A stretch of 9,001 nt of DNA from Deltaproteobacteria bacterium (GTDB lineage Bacteria > Desulfobacterota > DSM-4660 > Desulfatiglandales > B25-G16). Below, piece by piece: positions 1-6,880 of this stretch (positions are counted from its first letter, which is position 1; each line of letters starts with the position of its first letter). The notes below the pieces were generated by a model. The model searched no databases, was not told the origin of the DNA, and saw only the letters and a program-made list of their open reading frames with translations. The stretch covers positions 1 to 9,001 of the forward strand of contig JAFDDS010000065.1 of assembly GCA_019310745.1 (NCBI GenBank), read 5' to 3'. The position numbers and the translations under genes were made by a program.

Positions 1-613
1 ACCGGGTAAGACCAATTATTTTTGATAGCATCTTCGATCTTCATCTGATAAAGCTGAATACCTTTACCTATACCTGAAGACATTCCAAATATCCCACCTT
101 TTCCTCCTTGAGAGAAAGTTTTGATACCTTCTTCAGGTCTACCCAAGATCTTTTCGGATTGGCTTGTCTTATCATTTTTTACCTTTCTTTCGATTTGCGA
201 TAGGGCCTTTTCGAGGTCATCCGTCTTCTCCTCTTTTACCTTTTTTTCTATCTTCAATATAGCCCGATCAACAAGTTCCGAAGCAGAAAAATCCTTCTTT
301 TTTTCTCTGGCTACAGGCTTTGAGGAAACCCTTTTTGATAAAACAGACAAGTCTTTACTATATGAGGTTTTTCCTTTCTCTTGGCTATGTTTGTTGAACC
401 TTTTCCCTTGACACCGCTTTCAACTCCTGATGGAGGCCCAACTAACTCAACATGATATACCCTCTCCTCCATAGATGGAAAGTGAATGTTTGTTTGTGGA
501 GCAAATAGAAACGTAGAGAATATCACTAGATGAAAACAGAAGGATAGGGTCATCATCCTGACCCATCTCTCTTCCTTAAAACTTGAATTAACCATAGACC
601 ACGTGGCTGTCAT
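1..613 (-). CDS. tolA: TolA/TonB-like energy-transducing envelope protein, frame-shifted, 3' end off window
   Basis: Third gene of a tolQ-tolR-tolA type operon; its ATG (613-611) overlaps the tolR stop by 4 bases. The first frame gives a short cytoplasmic start, one membrane anchor (about residues 20-38, MMTLSFCFHLVIFSTFLFA) and a periplasmic stretch with VELVGPPSG, then stops at 311. The frame one base back is open from about 419 to the left edge. It continues as a Lys/Glu-rich, helix-prone linker, a Gly-rich segment, and then YQMKIEDAIKNNWSYP, which looks like the beginning of a TonB/TolA C-terminal domain. The two halves together show the family order: anchor, linker, C-terminal domain. 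The protein would link the TolQR motor to Pal/TolB or to outer-membrane receptors. Within the switch zone is GGGAAAA (rc of 401-407, read G GGA AAA). Whether this is a sequencing error, a mutation or programmed slippage cannot be told here. TolA rather than TonB is inferred from the position after tolQR. Confidence 0.72.
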
Positions 614-1017
614 TTATGCAAAGGTTCGGTTATCATTCCCACTTTACTAATTCCAGCCTCTTTAACCTGAGACATGACCTTCATTACAAAACCATAAGGC
701 ACATCTTTATCAGCCTGCAAGAGAATCTCTTGTCCGGCTCTATTAGCGACTATTTTTTTTAACTTTCCCTTGAGAGCATTAAACTTAACATTATAGTTTT
801 CAATATAAATGAGCCTTTTTTTAGTGATAGATAATATTAAAGGATCTTCTTTGCTCTTTATGCTTTTACTTTCTGTTATGGGAAGATTTACCTTGACCCC
901 ATGAATCATCATAGGCGTTGTCACCATAAATATAATGAGCAGCACCAACATAACATCAACCAGGGGTGTTACATTGATATCTGATATTAGATCTGACCTG
1001 CCTTCTCCCACATCCAT
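610..1017 (-). CDS. tolR: TolR, ExbD/TolR-family proton channel subunit
   Basis: 135 aa, normal for TolR. A short cytoplasmic N-terminus precedes the hallmark DINVTPLVDVMLVLLIIFMV (residues 13-32). This is a single membrane helix with the conserved aspartate (D21) thought to carry the proton in ExbD/TolR proteins. The rest is a periplasmic domain ending in KEAGISKVGMITEP, as usual in the family. With TolQ it forms the inner-membrane motor that energises TolA. Its ATG shares one base with the tolQ TAA stop, and its own TGA overlaps the next ATG, so translation is very likely coupled along the operon. The partners on both sides favour TolR over ExbD, though the two cannot be fully separated by sequence. 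The reading frame shows no defect. Confidence 0.92.
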   Translation of the reverse strand: MDVGEGRSDLISDINVTPLVDVMLVLLIIFMVTTPMMIHGVKVNLPITESKSIKSKEDPLILSITKKRLIYIENYNVKFNALKGKLKKIVANRAGQEILLQADKDVPYGFVMKVMSQVKEAGISKVGMITEPLHK

Positions 1018-1748
1018 TACTGTTCGCCTCTTGATTTTTCAGTTACGACTCTTCTTGTTAAGCCTTTATCCAATGAACCTACAAAGTCAGAAATAAAATT
1101 CCCCATCTCCGTTTGAGTTGTTCTCATCCTATTGTTAAAATAATTGAAGGCCACAACAGCAGGTATAGCAGCTGCCAACCCTGCTGCCGTGGCAATGAGG
1201 GCCTCGGCTATACCAGGGGCCACAACCGCCAAACTAGCAGAACCTTTCATGCCTATAGATCTGAATGAAGTCATTATGCCCCACACAGTTCCAAACAGCC
1301 CGATAAAAGGGGAGGCATTTCCAGTAGTTGCCAGGAAGGTGAGCCCTTTTTCTAAGCGAGAGCTTTGAGCAAACAAGACCTTCTTAGCAGCCCTGTGCAC
1401 ATGATCTACAATCTGTTGCTGCGATTGCAAGCCTTTATCTTCATCAGGATTACCTTGTAACATCTTAGACCGGTTAAACTCCGCATAACCAGTCCTGAAT
1501 ATCTTGGCTAAAGGACTAAAATTAAATATCTTGCTCTGCAAATATACTTTGCTTATCTCTCGGCTGGAGGAGAAAAGTTCTAAAAATCTTTCATTTTCAT
1601 CTTTGAATTTCTTAAATAATCTTAATTTCATGAAGATTATTGTCCACGAAGTGAGAGAGAAAAAGAAAAGGAGTAAAAGAACAAATTTTACCATTGGACC
1701 GGCATGAAATACCATCTGGACAATATCGTTTGCAAAATGTTGTGACAT
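1017..1748 (-). CDS. tolQ: TolQ, MotA/TolQ/ExbB-family proton channel protein
   Basis: 243 aa, close to the usual 225-245. Three membrane segments are visible: about residues 18-40 (VKFVLLLLFFFSLTSWTIIF), 137-158 (LATTGNASPFIGLFGTVWGI) and 172-200 (AVVAPGIAEALIATAAGLAA). A long cytoplasmic loop separates the first two, which is the TolQ/ExbB topology. GLFGTVWGIMTSF and the small-residue-rich third helix are family signatures that line the proton path with the TolR aspartate. It is the first gene of the operon. A weak CAGGG lies about 9 bases before the ATG, and a promoter-like site sits 40-70 bases upstream. No ybgC-like thioesterase precedes it in the window, unlike the enterobacterial tol operon; tolB and pal, if present, lie off the left edge. 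Confidence 0.93.
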   Translation of the reverse strand: MSQHFANDIVQMVFHAGPMVKFVLLLLFFFSLTSWTIIFMKLRLFKKFKDENERFLELFSSSREISKVYLQSKIFNFSPLAKIFRTGYAEFNRSKMLQGNPDEDKGLQSQQQIVDHVHRAAKKVLFAQSSRLEKGLTFLATTGNASPFIGLFGTVWGIMTSFRSIGMKGSASLAVVAPGIAEALIATAAGLAAAIPAVVAFNYFNNRMRTTQTEMGNFISDFVGSLDKGLTRRVVTEKSRGEQ

Positions 1749-1785
1749 TATAATGAGCCCTGATTAATGTTAATTGACTCATATT

Positions 1786-1815
1786 ACAATACTTAAATTA
1801 AACCGCTAAAGTCAA
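1786..1815 (-). promoter_or_regulatory. Candidate sigma70 promoter for tolQRA
   Basis: On the minus strand, TTGACT (1815-1810) is followed after 18 bases by TATTGT (1791-1786). The -35 matches the consensus at 5 of 6 positions and the -10 at 4 of 6. It lies 38-67 bases before the tolQ ATG in an AT-rich divergent intergenic region (1749-1963), where chance matches are common. Confidence 0.45.
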
Positions 1816-1861
1816 CTTAAATGCCAATGCCTAAAATGCCACAATAGCAACAATTTTAACT

Positions 1862-1890
1862 TTTACTAAGTTTAACTCTTGTGATAATAA
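1862..1890 (+). promoter_or_regulatory. Weak candidate promoter for the finger/J-domain gene
   Basis: TTTACT (1862-1867), a 17-base spacer, then TAATAA (1885-1890), about 74 bases before the ATG at 1964. The surrounding DNA is very AT-rich, so this could easily be chance. It is the best-placed plus-strand candidate in the divergent region 1749-1963. Confidence 0.22.
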
Positions 1891-1963
1891 TAAACGTTAA
1901 TTTAAAAACTTCCTAAATATCTTACATATAGATCCATTAGTACTGTTTATTACGAGATAAGAG

Positions 1964-2695
1964 ATGCATACAAGAGAAATATCACCTTCTTTTCATGAAA
2001 GAAGCATAATGGGATGTCTTGCATGTGGAACGAATGATATTAAACCAGGCAGGCGGTATTGTTCAAAGCAATGCAGACAGAAACTAATATGGTCACTTTC
2101 TCTGTCTAAGGGATTACTGCAAACTCTTAATACACGATATGCAGTCTTTTCGTTTACCGAAAATTTCGTTGCCCTTGATGTGATGCCTACCTGGTCAAAT
2201 AGAATATCAAGATTTATCTACCGGAGAAAACCAGGTTACGCTCCTGCTCACACACTTAAAGAACTCACACTTGAAGCTGGCAAGGAGTGGTATAACAAAA
2301 GAAGCAGACGAATTTCTCGTAGTTTTGCATCTCAATCGATTCTTGAAGAAAATGTTGAACACAGTATCAACCCTGAATCAATCAAACCAAATGCACACAG
2401 GATCCCAAAACTATCCGCTGATCAAAAAAGGGGGCTTAAGCATCTTAATATACATATGAAAACATTAGTGCTTGGAGATTATGTCAGGGAAATAAAAAAA
2501 GCCTACAGAGGAATGGCAAAGGTTTATCATCCTGATAAAGGCGGCGATGATAATAGGTTTAAGGAAATAAACAGGGCCCATGAGCTTATGCAACAATGGG
2601 TAGAGAATCCTAAATTCCAGTTAAACAATAAATTGCCCGGATGCTGGTCCTATAATGGTTATACAAACAGATGGTCACCCCCTTTATGGCAATAA
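1964..2695 (+). CDS. Orphan protein with N-terminal four-Cys zinc finger and C-terminal J domain
   Basis: 243 aa from the first ATG. A second ATG at 2009 (residue 16, reading MGCLACG) starts right at the finger and may be the true start. Residues 18-37 hold C-x2-C-x11-C-x3-C, ending RYCSKQCR, a treble-clef-like zinc finger. The middle (about 45-140) matches no domain I know and is basic in part (KRSRRISRS). Residues about 160-212 form a J domain with HPDKGG (HPD at 189-191) preceded by a KKAYRGMAKVY helix and followed by FKEINRAHELM. The tail is aromatic: PGCWSYNGYTNRWSPPLW. There is no Gly/Phe region and no CxxCxGxG repeat, so it is not DnaJ itself. It likely recruits a DnaK partner to an unknown target. 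No dnaK or grpE is nearby. It is transcribed divergently from tolQ. The client and role are unknown. Confidence 0.82.
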   Translation: MHTREISPSFHERSIMGCLACGTNDIKPGRRYCSKQCRQKLIWSLSLSKGLLQTLNTRYAVFSFTENFVALDVMPTWSNRISRFIYRRKPGYAPAHTLKELTLEAGKEWYNKRSRRISRSFASQSILEENVEHSINPESIKPNAHRIPKLSADQKRGLKHLNIHMKTLVLGDYVREIKKAYRGMAKVYHPDKGGDDNRFKEINRAHELMQQWVENPKFQLNNKLPGCWSYNGYTNRWSPPLWQ

Positions 2696-2736
2696 TTATC
2701 CCCAATATGAGCCTTTGAGGGATGCAAGAAAACTTG

Positions 2737-2812
2737 TGGAGCCACCGGGCGGAATCGAACCGTCGACATCCTCATTACGAGTGAGGTGCTCTGCCATCTG
2801 AGCTACGGTGGC
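2737..2812 (-). tRNA. tRNA-Thr (anticodon CGT)
   Basis: Read on the minus strand from 2812. The acceptor stem GCCACCG pairs with CGGTGGC. The D arm contains AGCTCAGATGGCAGAGC. The anticodon stem CCTCA/TGAGG encloses the loop CTCGTAA, giving anticodon CGT (codon ACG, Thr). The T arm contains GGTTCGATTCC. The discriminator base is T, and CCA is encoded (2739-2737). The length is 73 nt plus CCA. It lies alone between the finger/J-domain gene and pyrF, antisense to both. No other tRNA is present. Confidence 0.97.
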
Positions 2813-2826
2813 CTTTTTATTTAATA

Positions 2827-2854
2827 TTTATACCTTTTTTTATAAAGAGTCCAA
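2827..2854 (-). promoter_or_regulatory. Promoter of tRNA-Thr
   Basis: On the minus strand, TTGGAC (2854-2849), a 16-base spacer and TATAAA (2832-2827) end 14 bases before the first base of the mature tRNA. The spacing and distance are right for a stable-RNA promoter. It overlaps the region from which pyrF must be transcribed in the other direction; no clear pyrF promoter stands out there. Confidence 0.6.
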
Positions 2855-2875
2855 CCTTTTTAGAGATTAAAAAAG

Positions 2876-3601
2876 ATGAAAAAAGCAAAAGATTATCTAA
2901 TATTCCCATTAGATGTTCCGACTTATGACGAGGCAATCCGTTACGTAGAACTCTTAAAGGAGCATGTAGGTATTTTCAAAGTCGGCCTGGAGCTCTTTGT
3001 CAGTGTTGGACCGAAAATCCTCAGCGCAATTAAAGAAAGGAGTGATGCAGGAATATTTCTTGATCTAAAGTTTCATGATATCCCTGCTACTGTCAAAGGT
3101 GCCTTTCTGGCTGTAAGTGCCTATGGTGTGACCTTTACGACCGTGCATTGTGATGAAGGAAAGGATCTTCTTCGCTCTGTTGTTGATAATAACCCTTCCG
3201 GTGTCAAAATATTGGCTATCACAGTGCTCACCAGCCTTGATAGTAAAAATCTAAAAGGACTAGGTTACAACGATAGATACGTTGCCGACATCACAGAATT
3301 GGTTATGCTTAAGGCCAGAATGGCCAAAGAGGCTGGCTGTTCCGGTGTTGTCTGTTCTGGACTGGAAGTCGAAAAGGTTAAAACTGAGTTAGGAAAAGAT
3401 TTTATCGCTGTCACTCCTGGTATTAGGCCACAATGGTCTATCGTAGGAAAGGACGATCAAAAGAGAATTATCACTCCTGATCAAGCAATAAAAAAGGGGG
3501 CTGATTATATTGTGGTTGGCAGACCTATCCGGAATGCAGAAAAACCTGCTGAGGCTGCAAAACGGGTCTTAGGTGATATTGAAATTGCAATCACTCAATA
3601 G
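2876..3601 (+). CDS. pyrF: Orotidine 5'-phosphate decarboxylase
   Basis: Converts OMP to UMP, the last step of de novo pyrimidine synthesis, in the cytoplasm. At 241 aa it is a normal length for the bacterial TIM-barrel enzyme. PLDVP (residues 11-15) gives the first substrate-contacting Asp. K35 in FKVGLEL and the DLKFHDIPATV block (D63, K65, D68) form the expected catalytic Lys-Asp-Lys-Asp set. VTPGIRP (179-185) and GADYIVVGRPI (208-218) bind the phosphate, with R216. The reading frame is intact. No strong Shine-Dalgarno sequence precedes the ATG, only purine-rich AGAG and AAAAAAG. It stands alone rather than in a pyr operon and converges on the broken usp gene 21 bases downstream, with no clear terminator between them. 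Confidence 0.96.
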   Translation: MKKAKDYLIFPLDVPTYDEAIRYVELLKEHVGIFKVGLELFVSVGPKILSAIKERSDAGIFLDLKFHDIPATVKGAFLAVSAYGVTFTTVHCDEGKDLLRSVVDNNPSGVKILAITVLTSLDSKNLKGLGYNDRYVADITELVMLKARMAKEAGCSGVVCSGLEVEKVKTELGKDFIAVTPGIRPQWSIVGKDDQKRIITPDQAIKKGADYIVVGRPIRNAEKPAEAAKRVLGDIEIAITQ

Positions 3602-3622
3602 ATGACTTTCCGCCGCCAGAGG

Positions 3623-3955
3623 CTACACAACGTACACAGGTATCTTTGCTTTAGCCAGAACCTTTCTTGTATTACTTCCCAAAAACTTTCTGTCCCCTGG
3701 TTTTCCTTTGGCTGATACAATAATAAAGTCATAATTGCCACTTTCTGCATATTTAGAGGTATTTCTGGTCACAGCCCGATCTGTATCAATGATCACTCCA
3801 GACATCCTAAATTCTGCACCAAGCATCTTGTCTATAAGAACATGCGATGGACCTACGCTGAGAACGGTAGCCTCTGCAGCTAATTTAGTAGCTAAGGGTG
3901 CGCATGCCCGAATAGCGTTTTCTTATTTTTCACTACCCCCAGTGCAAAAAAGCAT
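3623..3955 (-). pseudogene. UspA-family universal stress protein with in-frame stop
   Basis: The frame from ATG 3955 (or from an in-frame GTG at 4000) reads MLFCTGGSEK, meets TAA at 3925-3923, and then continues without a gap as ENAIRACAPLATKLAAEATVL. It ends in the Usp C-terminal signature LGSNTRKVLAKAKIPVYVV. Register across the stop is kept exactly: the spacing from the GGS turn to the following A-I helix fits the family pattern, so one base change to TAA explains the lesion. About 110 codons in all, shorter than the usual 140-150 because the middle of the domain is short. An intact 67-codon stretch starts at ATG 3826 but would lack the first strand and half of the nucleotide-binding fold. 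TATAAT-like DNA (rc of 4098-4103) could serve as a -10. AGGAGG abuts ATG 3955 without spacing, which disfavours that start or reflects the GTG start. Confidence 0.68.
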
Positions 3956-4122
3956 CCTCCTGGATAAATCCTCCTTCTTTGAGTTTATTGGGGTTATCAC
4001 AGCTGTTGAGTTGAAACTGGCTAAGGGCAACGAACAACGTTAGGTAAAAATGACTCAGTCTCCATACACACTGATAAACCACTTCAATCTGCCTTATATT
4101 ATATCTTACGCCAATACAGAAA

Positions 4123-4812
4123 TTATCGGATAATACATCTCTGGACAAAGCCTTCCATGATTTCCTTAAAGCAGTCGAGTTCTTCATCTGTATAACTTTT
4201 CATGTCTAAAAATGTATCATCTAAGGCCTTAGAGGGAACAAACTTTTGCAAAACATATAAACGTGCGTTTTTTATTAACTGACCGATCTTATAAAAATCA
4301 TCCTTTTCAAAAAGGGCTTTTACAACAGTTGTTCTGAATTCATAATCCAATCCTGAATTCATAATCAGTCTGATACTGTCAAGAATCTTCCTTGTATCTA
4401 TCTTTCTTTTTATTACTTGATGGTATTTATCCAAAGATGTCTTTATATCCATCGCAATATAATCTACGGATTTTAACTCAATTATCTTTTTGAGCCTTAT
4501 AGGGAAACTCCCATTGGTATCCAGCTTAACCAGATACCCCAATCTCTTTACCTCCGACAAAAAAGTACTTAAATCACTTTGTAGAAGAGGCTCTCCACCA
4601 GTTACAGTCACAGCATCAAGCTTTCCCTTTCGCCTATCCAAAAATGACAGGATCTCGGCCTCTTTTAATTCAATGCCAAATTTTTTGGGGTCTACGAGTT
4701 CTGGATTATGACAGTAAGGGCATCTAAAATTACACCCCTGAGTAAAGACAATAGCACAAATTTTATCTGGATAATCGATTAGGGAAAACCTTTGAAATCC
4801 CCCTATAGTCAT
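4123..4812 (-). CDS. nrdG: Anaerobic ribonucleotide reductase activating protein (radical SAM)
   Basis: 229 aa. It uses S-adenosylmethionine and a 4Fe-4S cluster to make the glycyl radical on NrdD. The cluster motif is C27-NFR-C31-PY-C34 (CxxxCxxC). TGGEP (71-75) is the SAM-contacting segment, and FSLIDYPDKICAIVFTQGC is typical of the TIGR02495-type subgroup, which is longer than the E. coli NrdG of about 154 aa. VKLDTNG and DYIAMDIKT are further barrel strands. It starts 3 bases after the nrdD stop, so the two are surely co-transcribed and probably translationally coupled. Pyruvate formate-lyase and other glycyl-radical activases share the fold; the adjacent nrdD decides the assignment. The frame is intact, which suggests the operon has been used until recently or is still used. 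Confidence 0.93.
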   Translation of the reverse strand: MTIGGFQRFSLIDYPDKICAIVFTQGCNFRCPYCHNPELVDPKKFGIELKEAEILSFLDRRKGKLDAVTVTGGEPLLQSDLSTFLSEVKRLGYLVKLDTNGSFPIRLKKIIELKSVDYIAMDIKTSLDKYHQVIKRKIDTRKILDSIRLIMNSGLDYEFRTTVVKALFEKDDFYKIGQLIKNARLYVLQKFVPSKALDDTFLDMKSYTDEELDCFKEIMEGFVQRCIIR

Positions 4813-4815
4813 ACC

Positions 4816-5790
4816 TCAAACCTTAAACATCTTTCTTTCTTGAAATTCCTCTTGCTTTCCTCTATTCCACTGTTTCAACGGCCTGAGATAACCAACCACC
4901 CGGGAATAGACCTCACATTCTGTTCCACATTTCGGGCATACACTCTGTTCTCCGTTTAAATATCCATGAACCGGACAGACGCTAAACGTAGGGGAAAAGG
5001 TAAAATAAGGAAGGTGATAATTTTCGCATATCGTTCGCACCAACGATTTAACGCTACCCGAGTTGGAAACCCTCTCACCTGCATAGATATGAAATACCGT
5101 TCCTCCAGTATATTTTTGCTGAATACTATCCTGCAAATCCAAGGCATCGAAAACATCATCAGTGAAGTCAACTGGCAGATGGGTAGAATTGGTATAGTAA
5201 CATTGATCGCTGTCGCCATTGCCGGCAGATATTATGCCAGGATATCTTTCCTTATCAATCTTCGCCAAACTGTATGAGGTTCCCTCAGCAGGGGTAGCTT
5301 CAAGATTATAGTTATTTCCTGTCTCACTTTGAAAATCTATTAAGGCCTCTCTCATAAAATCTAAAACCTTTGTGGCAAATTCCTTCCCCTCTCTATCACC
5401 GATAGTTTTACCAAGAAAGTTTTTGCAGGCCTCATTCATTCCAACAAGCCCAATAGTTGAAAAATGATTCTTCCAATACTCATTAAACCGTTTCTTTACA
5501 TTTCTTAAATAATATTTGATGTAAGGGTAAAGGCCCCCGTCTGTGAATCTCTCCAGAATTTTTCTCTTTATCTCTAAGCTCTCTTTAGCCAGGATCATCA
5601 AACCTTTAAGTCTAGCAAAAAATTCGCTCTCGCTGGCACTAAGATACCCTATTCGCGACATATTAATTGTTACAACACCAATCGAGCCGGTCAAAGGGTT
5701 TGAGCCAAAAAGTCCGCCTCCTCTCTTTTCTAATTCACGATTATCTATTCTCAATCTGCAACACATGCTTCTCGCGTCCTCTGGGTTCAT
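4816..5790 (-). CDS. nrdD: NrdD C-terminal fragment: active-site Cys and glycyl-radical domain
   Basis: Second half of class III ribonucleoside-triphosphate reductase, 324 aa from ATG 5790; the frame is already open about 20 bases further upstream (SNFVNSD before the Met). MNPEDARSMCCRLRID holds the active-site cysteine pair C10-C11. GSIGVVTINM follows. Near the end is a zinc site (C272, H275, C285, C288, C292), then YSRVVGYLRP with the radical glycine G300, then WNRGKQEEF. No ribosome binding site is visible before ATG 5790, so separate translation is doubtful. With the fragment encoded at 5807-6880 and a few missing residues it adds up to about 690 aa, the usual full length. This half carries the radical site that NrdG acts on, but alone it lacks the ATP cone and the partner cysteine. 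Confidence 0.9.
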   Translation of the reverse strand: MNPEDARSMCCRLRIDNRELEKRGGGLFGSNPLTGSIGVVTINMSRIGYLSASESEFFARLKGLMILAKESLEIKRKILERFTDGGLYPYIKYYLRNVKKRFNEYWKNHFSTIGLVGMNEACKNFLGKTIGDREGKEFATKVLDFMREALIDFQSETGNNYNLEATPAEGTSYSLAKIDKERYPGIISAGNGDSDQCYYTNSTHLPVDFTDDVFDALDLQDSIQQKYTGGTVFHIYAGERVSNSGSVKSLVRTICENYHLPYFTFSPTFSVCPVHGYLNGEQSVCPKCGTECEVYSRVVGYLRPLKQWNRGKQEEFQERKMFKV

Positions 5791-5806
5791 ATCTGAATTT
5801 ACAAAA

Positions 5807-6880
5807 TTAGAAATATTTGGCCGTCATCTCCCACAAATTACTCAGAACAGGATTCTCCCAATCAAATTCCTTGGTAATATTGTATGTCGGGATGGGAAAA
5901 GTAAACACTCTTCCACCAGCATCTCCCTCTGCCATAACCTCTAAAAAGGCCTTGTTAAATAGGTCTATTTCTTCCTGAAAATCCCTATAGGTAACATTCT
6001 GCGCCTCTCCTCCGATAATAACACCTTGATCTGCATAGTATTCAGGTACAGTAAGATCCAGTGTAACATTCGTAAAAGGGGTCTGAAATCCAACCCTTGT
6101 GGGCACATTAATATTAAAAACAAACTCCTGCAAGGCCTGCTTTATCCCAATATAGTTTAATCTGTCGAATCGTATGAAAGGTGCTAACAAAGTGTCAAAA
6201 TTAGAGAATGCCTGAGCACCTGCCGCCTCTCCTTGAAGCGTATAAAAGAAATTTACGATCTGTCCCAATGCACTCCTAAGGTGTCTGGCAGGCCCGCTTT
6301 CTACTTTCCCAGATACCCCTCTGAATCCTTCTACCAACAAGTCATACAGGTCCCAACCAACGCAGTAAACAGAGAGAATGTTTAAATCATGGATATGGTA
6401 ATCACCCTGTATGTGCGCTTCTCTGATCTCTGGAGAATAAATTTCATTTAACCAATAGACTTTGCTAATCTCTGAGGAAACATAGTTATTCAATCCCTGT
6501 AGAGAGAATGCCATATTACTATTTTCATTCACCCTCCAGTCTGTCTTATTTAGATATTGATCCACCAATGCAACGCTCGCTTTATCGGTTATTTCTCTTA
6601 TTCTTGCATGCTGTTCTCTATAGATAATATAGGCCTTGGTAGTTTTACGATACGTGGAGGAAAGTAACACCTCCTCTACAATATCCTGAATCTCTTCTAC
6701 TGTTGGGGGCTCCTCCCCAATTGCCTGACTAGCTAAATTTAAAATCTTGATGGTAAGCCTTTTAGCAACCTTCTCATCAAACTCCCCTGTTGCCTTTCCA
6801 GCTTTAGTAACGGCATTTGTAATCTTTTCGGCCTCAAAAGCCACTATTGTGCCATCTCTTTTTTCTATCTCAGTAAACAT
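5807..6880 (-). CDS. nrdD: NrdD N-terminal fragment: ATP cone and first half of catalytic barrel
   Basis: 357 aa. Residues 2-93 are an ATP-cone regulatory domain (EKRDGTIVAFEAEKITNAV, ending YIIYREQHARIR). The catalytic part begins with GDYHIHDLNILSVYCVGWDL, whose C173 corresponds to the second active-site Cys of class III enzymes. GPARHLRSALGQIVNFFYTL, GAQAFSNFDTLLAPF and NVPTRVGFQTPFTNVTLDL are conserved blocks. The frame ends WEMTAKYF followed by TAA (5809-5807). In relatives this point reads like K-Y-G-x-P-Y-F-x-N-F, and the downstream frame resumes at NFVNSDM. The break is therefore a small deletion (about 14 nt by this comparison) plus frame change, not a domain boundary. ATG 6880 is preceded by GGAGAG about 10 bases away. 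The transcript would start near 7122 under NrdR-type control. Confidence 0.9.
   Translation of the reverse strand: MFTEIEKRDGTIVAFEAEKITNAVTKAGKATGEFDEKVAKRLTIKILNLASQAIGEEPPTVEEIQDIVEEVLLSSTYRKTTKAYIIYREQHARIREITDKASVALVDQYLNKTDWRVNENSNMAFSLQGLNNYVSSEISKVYWLNEIYSPEIREAHIQGDYHIHDLNILSVYCVGWDLYDLLVEGFRGVSGKVESGPARHLRSALGQIVNFFYTLQGEAAGAQAFSNFDTLLAPFIRFDRLNYIGIKQALQEFVFNINVPTRVGFQTPFTNVTLDLTVPEYYADQGVIIGGEAQNVTYRDFQEEIDLFNKAFLEVMAEGDAGGRVFTFPIPTYNITKEFDWENPVLSNLWEMTAKYF

Noticed and set aside
2690..2830. tRNA-Thr as an integration site with the finger/J-domain gene as cargo
   Set aside because: No repeat of the tRNA 3' end was seen elsewhere in the window, and no integrase or mobile gene is present.
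3735..4043. Plus-strand ORF of 102 codons opposite the usp region
   Set aside because: It lies antisense to the broken usp reading frame, which has clear family signatures; this ORF has none and no RBS.
3933..4187. Minus-strand ORF of 84 codons overlapping the nrdG end and the usp start
   Set aside because: Its start lies inside nrdG, it overlaps the usp frame, it shows no recognisable motif, and its composition looks random.
4956..5277. ORFs on both strands inside the nrdD C-terminal half
   Set aside because: They are shadows of a gene with strong family evidence in its own frame.
5788..5790. ATG 5790 as a true start of a separate protein
   Set aside because: No Shine-Dalgarno-like sequence precedes it, and conserved NrdD residues are encoded in frame upstream of it.
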